Shown: piece by piece, positions 20,046 to 22,238 of the stretch
Numbering within the stretch: the first letter of the stretch is position 1
How the letters are laid out: every line of letters starts with the position of its first letter
NCBI GenBank assembly: GCA_026260175.1
Contig: JAKCWW010010169.1
Coordinates: 1 to 22,238, forward strand
Direction of reading: 5' to 3'
Source of the DNA: Reticulitermes lucifugus
Taxonomy: Eukaryota; Arthropoda; Insecta; Blattodea; Rhinotermitidae
DNA: 22,238 bases
The notes under the pieces: model-generated
Database searches by the model: none
What the model was told of the DNA's origin: nothing
What the model saw: the letters and a program-made list of their open reading frames with translations, nothing else
Made by a program: the position numbers and the translations under genes

Positions 20046-20470
20046 TTTTAATATATTTTAATATACTCAATTCCATTTTTACAGAGTAATTCAAAAGTGA
20101 CCTTCATATCCAAGTACCANGACTCTACGTAACATCAAGTTAATNAAGTGCGTANCTGGTACGATGACGGATGTTAAAANCAAAGTGAATATAGACACAA
20201 ANCTTTTAACTTTTTAACCTTTCAACTTTCTAGAATTTTATACAGTATCTCAGTTTTTACAATTTAAACATAACCTTTTCCTACAGGTTGCATAGTGTAA
20301 CAGGGGCAAATAGTAGCTTGACTGCAAACGATAGCACATGAACTTGTGGATATGTGAAAAGGTGTAGCTTGATAGAAAGTCCCCCTGATGATGATCCGAT
20401 AAGGATCGAAACATATGTAGGGGTAGTGTTAACTAAATAAATAGTGACATTTAATGTGCATTAGTTGGTT
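20046..20470 (+). repeat. right arm of the large inverted repeat, with five ambiguous bases
   Basis: Reverse complement of 19538-19961. N occurs at 20120, 20145, 20155, 20180 and 20202. At each of these the left arm predicts a definite base (C, A, G, A, A in order). This suggests that read placement failed in the palindrome and not that the base is truly unknown. Confidence 0.9.
20381..20423 (+). ncRNA. hammerhead ribozyme motif, right copy
   Basis: Stem I CCCC (20381-20384) pairs with GGGG (20420-20423). The core CTGATGA is 20385-20391, followed by one extra T (20392). Stem II is GATCC (20393-20397) with GGATC (20403-20407) around loop GATAA. GAAA is 20408-20411. Stem III is A-C-A (20411-20413) with T-G-T (20416-20418) around a two-base loop. 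The cleavage-site base is A 20419, giving GTA as the NUH triplet, with predicted cleavage between 20419 and 20420. All core bases of the hammerhead consensus are present. The extra T and minimal stem III match what I recall of PLE-type hammerheads, which may act best as dimers; this part is from memory. Confidence 0.8.
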
Positions 20471-20484
20471 TTTTTTTTAAATTA

Positions 20485-20496
20485 AATAGAAGATTT
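20485..20496 (+). repeat. 12-bp direct repeat, right target-site duplication
   Basis: Exact copy of 19481-19492. Confidence 0.65.
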
Positions 20497-20599
20497 CATT
20501 CACAAATGAGGCAAGTACAAAGTAACTAACGAATTGAAGCTCTGGTGACTGAAACATAAGATCCGATATTGAAATTCCAATAATATTCCATTCGATACG

Positions 20600-20745
20600 A
20601 TCCTTTGTCGGCGTTCCAATGCGGAGGCGTTTGTTCGATCCGGGGCCAGTCCACGTCGGACTTGTGGTGCACAGGGGTGGGTTTTTCCTCCGAATATTCC
20701 ATTTATCCCCTATCTCTGTCTTTGCTGCATACTCATGCATTCATC
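20600..20745 (+). repeat. tRNA-derived SINE family 2, plus-strand copy
   Basis: The order is GTCGGCGTTCCAATGCGGAG (20608-20627), a B-box-like GTTCGATCC (20633-20641), GGGGCCAGTCCACG, a CTTGTGGTGCACAGG section, GGGTGGGTTTTTCCTCCGAA and TTTATCCCC. These blocks match, in the same order, the minus-strand copy at 7641-7815. It lies about 100 bases after the palindromic insertion. The A box is not clear. Confidence 0.65.
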
Positions 20746-22108
20746 ACCGACGCTACATGATCTTCAAAATTGACAGCGTCGTTACATAACGCATCTTAAA
20801 AAGAAGACACGACCCTAAGTTAGTTACATCCGCTTCCTTTCTTCAAAATGTTTCCTCAACTTTTAATTTAATGCTAATCTTCATATTCTTATTTCTGGTC
20901 TTCTTCCCTCTTTCGTGTCAACATCTATCATAATATCCTTAATGTAACGGTCACAACAACACTGAGTAACATTCAGTGTTCTTGTACCACTTCTTAGCAT
21001 GACGAGAAGTTTTAATAAAAGAAATAGCTGTACAGCCTGCAATTCACTTTTACGTAAAGCACAAACTGTAAATTATACAAGCAGTGCAAATTATACTCGA
21101 GGTACATGGACCCAGTTACACTGAATTTATAACATTTTTGACATAAATTCCCAAAAAAGTTTCATGGAAATCGGTTGGATAGGTACATACACACGAACAT
21201 ACGCATAAGCACCGCCATCCTGTGCGTTTATTTTATGGACTTCTTAAAAATAACATAAAAATAGACACAAATGGATATAATACTGTTAAACTGAATAGAG
21301 ATTATGGTTCTAAATTTAATGTATGTATAGATTTTTAAGGATGTTTATATAGGCTTACTTGTAAGTAAATCCTAACTCACCTAGATACACAAAAGTTATC
21401 AATTTAAATTAATAAAAATGTTCAAATACAAATTAGAAAAAGAATTCAAAACATTTTTGTTACTTTCCAACTTCCCCCTTTTAGAGTGGTTTATCACATA
21501 GGCCTCTACCATTCCAAAAAATAGGCAGTGTGACTGTTACTGAACTCAGGCAGCTTGCCAATAAAATATTATAACAGAGAAAGTCAAGAAAGGATATTGA
21601 GCAATGGAACAAAAGGAAGGAAATCCCTGTAACAACTGACCTGTAGGGCACTGTATAGAGGTCAGATGTCACATAGAGTTTCAACAGGTCTTAATAATAT
21701 GTACAAGCTATTATTGGCAACTTGATCGCTGAGTACAAGTCTCTCGTATTTTCCTTTGCAGATATATGAAGGGAAATGTTTCGCTAGAGAAACAACTACG
21801 TAGAAATAACGAGGACATTGAACATACAAATATACAGGTCTCGAGGGAAGAAAATACGCCTTATCCCGCGACACACATATTAATGTATCCAACAGATGGA
21901 GTTATTTTCAAAATTTCACTTGAAACTATTGTAAAGTCTATCTATATTCAATAGCAAAATCTACTGCAACAGGTTTCATTCTCATCCACCCGCTCTTCAT
22001 AAAATGAAAAATGGCGGGAGCAATTCGAAATTACGAATGGCACTAAACACAACAGACTATCAATTACAAACGTTAAGTATTGAAACATAGCTGTACTGCT
22101 TAAGCGCA
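20746..22108. other. no recognisable gene; possible dispersed-repeat fragment at about 21150-21210
   Basis: The segment TTTCATGGAAATCGGTTGGA (21162-21181) and the following CATACACACGAACATACGC resemble a stretch that recurs in many arthropod transposable elements, but I cannot name a family. Frames at 21481-21684 (-), 21662-21892 (-) and 21766-21954 (+) are short and match nothing I know. Confidence 0.3.
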
Positions 22109-22116
22109 CTCTAGTA
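22109..22116 (+). repeat. putative 8-bp target-site duplication of the hAT element (left copy)
   Basis: ctctagta lies directly before the element's CAG terminus. Eight bases is the hAT duplication length, and the central TA fits the nnnTAnnn preference of the Buster branch. The matching right copy lies outside the window. Confidence 0.45.
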
Positions 22117-22238
22117 CAGCGATCGCCAACCGGTGGTCCGCGGACCACTGATGGTCCGCGAGAAAATTTTGGTATTCCGTGGAGAAATTTGGACATTATT
22201 TGCAATTTTTATGTTTATTATACTTATTTCAAACAAGC
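22117..22238 (+). mobile_element. 5' end of a hAT superfamily DNA transposon, continuing past the window
   Basis: The sequence starts CAGCGATCGCCAACCGGTGG, close to the CAGnGGTTCTCAACCGGTGG-type terminal inverted repeat I know from hAT elements of the Buster/ZBED-related group. It continues with repeated TGGTCCGCG blocks, including a perfect 16-bp palindrome (22133-22148), typical of subterminal transposase-binding repeats. No transposase is visible before the window ends, so whether it is autonomous or a MITE is unknown. Confidence 0.7.

Larger units (their letters stand above)
19493..20484. mobile_element. palindromic insertion with outward-facing hammerhead ribozymes, probably PLE-derived
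   Basis: The insertion has a 45-bp left piece (19493-19537), a left arm (19538-19961), an 84-nt spacer (19962-20045), a right arm (20046-20470) and a short T-rich end (20471-20484). The arms are reverse complements with about ten differences over 424 bases (roughly 97-98% by eye, ignoring Ns). Neither arm encodes a protein; the 63-codon frame at 19594-19785 is incidental. Each arm carries one hammerhead motif about 47 bases from its outer end. Hammerheads are established in the pseudo-LTRs of Penelope-like elements, which can also insert with copies in inverted orientation. On that basis I infer a non-autonomous PLE-type head-to-head insertion. A foldback DNA transposon is the alternative, but it would not explain the ribozymes. 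Confidence 0.65.

Noticed and set aside
19538-20470. Simple foldback (Tc1/hAT-type) DNA transposon
   Set aside because: No transposon-type terminal motif or short fixed-length duplication is seen; the paired hammerheads and the 12-bp duplication fit a PLE-type retroelement better. An assembly artefact is not excluded.

Overview
The window is AT-rich eukaryotic DNA with no intact protein-coding gene that I can support. The best-recognised content is repetitive: tails of non-LTR retrotransposons, a decayed Penelope-like element (PLE), two families of tRNA-derived SINEs, a terminal-inverted-repeat MITE, the start of a hAT transposon, micro- and minisatellites, and a large palindromic insertion carrying hammerhead ribozyme motifs. 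The mix (RRKANWIGHILRR-type and WIQLAQDR-type retrotransposon tails, SINEs with a CACCGGCCGC core) suggests an arthropod, most likely an insect. My recollection of similar repeats in cockroach and termite sequences makes a blattodean my first guess, but that is memory, not a search.

Layout. 1-240 is the broken 3' coding end of a non-LTR retrotransposon. 660-1133 is a MITE-like element with 19-bp inverted ends and a TA duplication. About 2690-2865 is a truncated SINE. 4650-4900 and 14850-15080 are two more retrotransposon 3' ends, of one family. 4979-5235 is a roughly 38-bp minisatellite. 7641-7815 is a second type of SINE. 8150-9500 is a PLE reverse transcriptase pseudogene in two frames, with its catalytic YxDD lost. 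12.6-13.0 kb holds two trinucleotide arrays, a SINE copy and a 25-nt palindrome. 15.24-15.51 and 17.99-18.25 kb are two further SINE copies.

The most interesting object is at 19481-20496. A 12-bp direct repeat flanks a roughly 1-kb insertion whose two arms of about 424 bp form a near-perfect inverted repeat around an 84-nt AT-rich spacer. Each arm carries the same complete hammerhead ribozyme motif near its outer end, on opposite strands and pointing outward. Hammerhead ribozymes are known in the pseudo-LTRs of Penelope-like elements, and a dead PLE reverse transcriptase lies about 10 kb upstream. I therefore infer that the palindrome is a non-autonomous, head-to-head PLE-type insertion. The window ends inside a hAT element that begins at 22117.

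The genes do not work together as a pathway. The non-autonomous elements (SINEs, MITE, palindrome) would depend on enzymes encoded by autonomous elements elsewhere. The long stretches between repeats show no recognisable genes; they may be intergenic or intronic.
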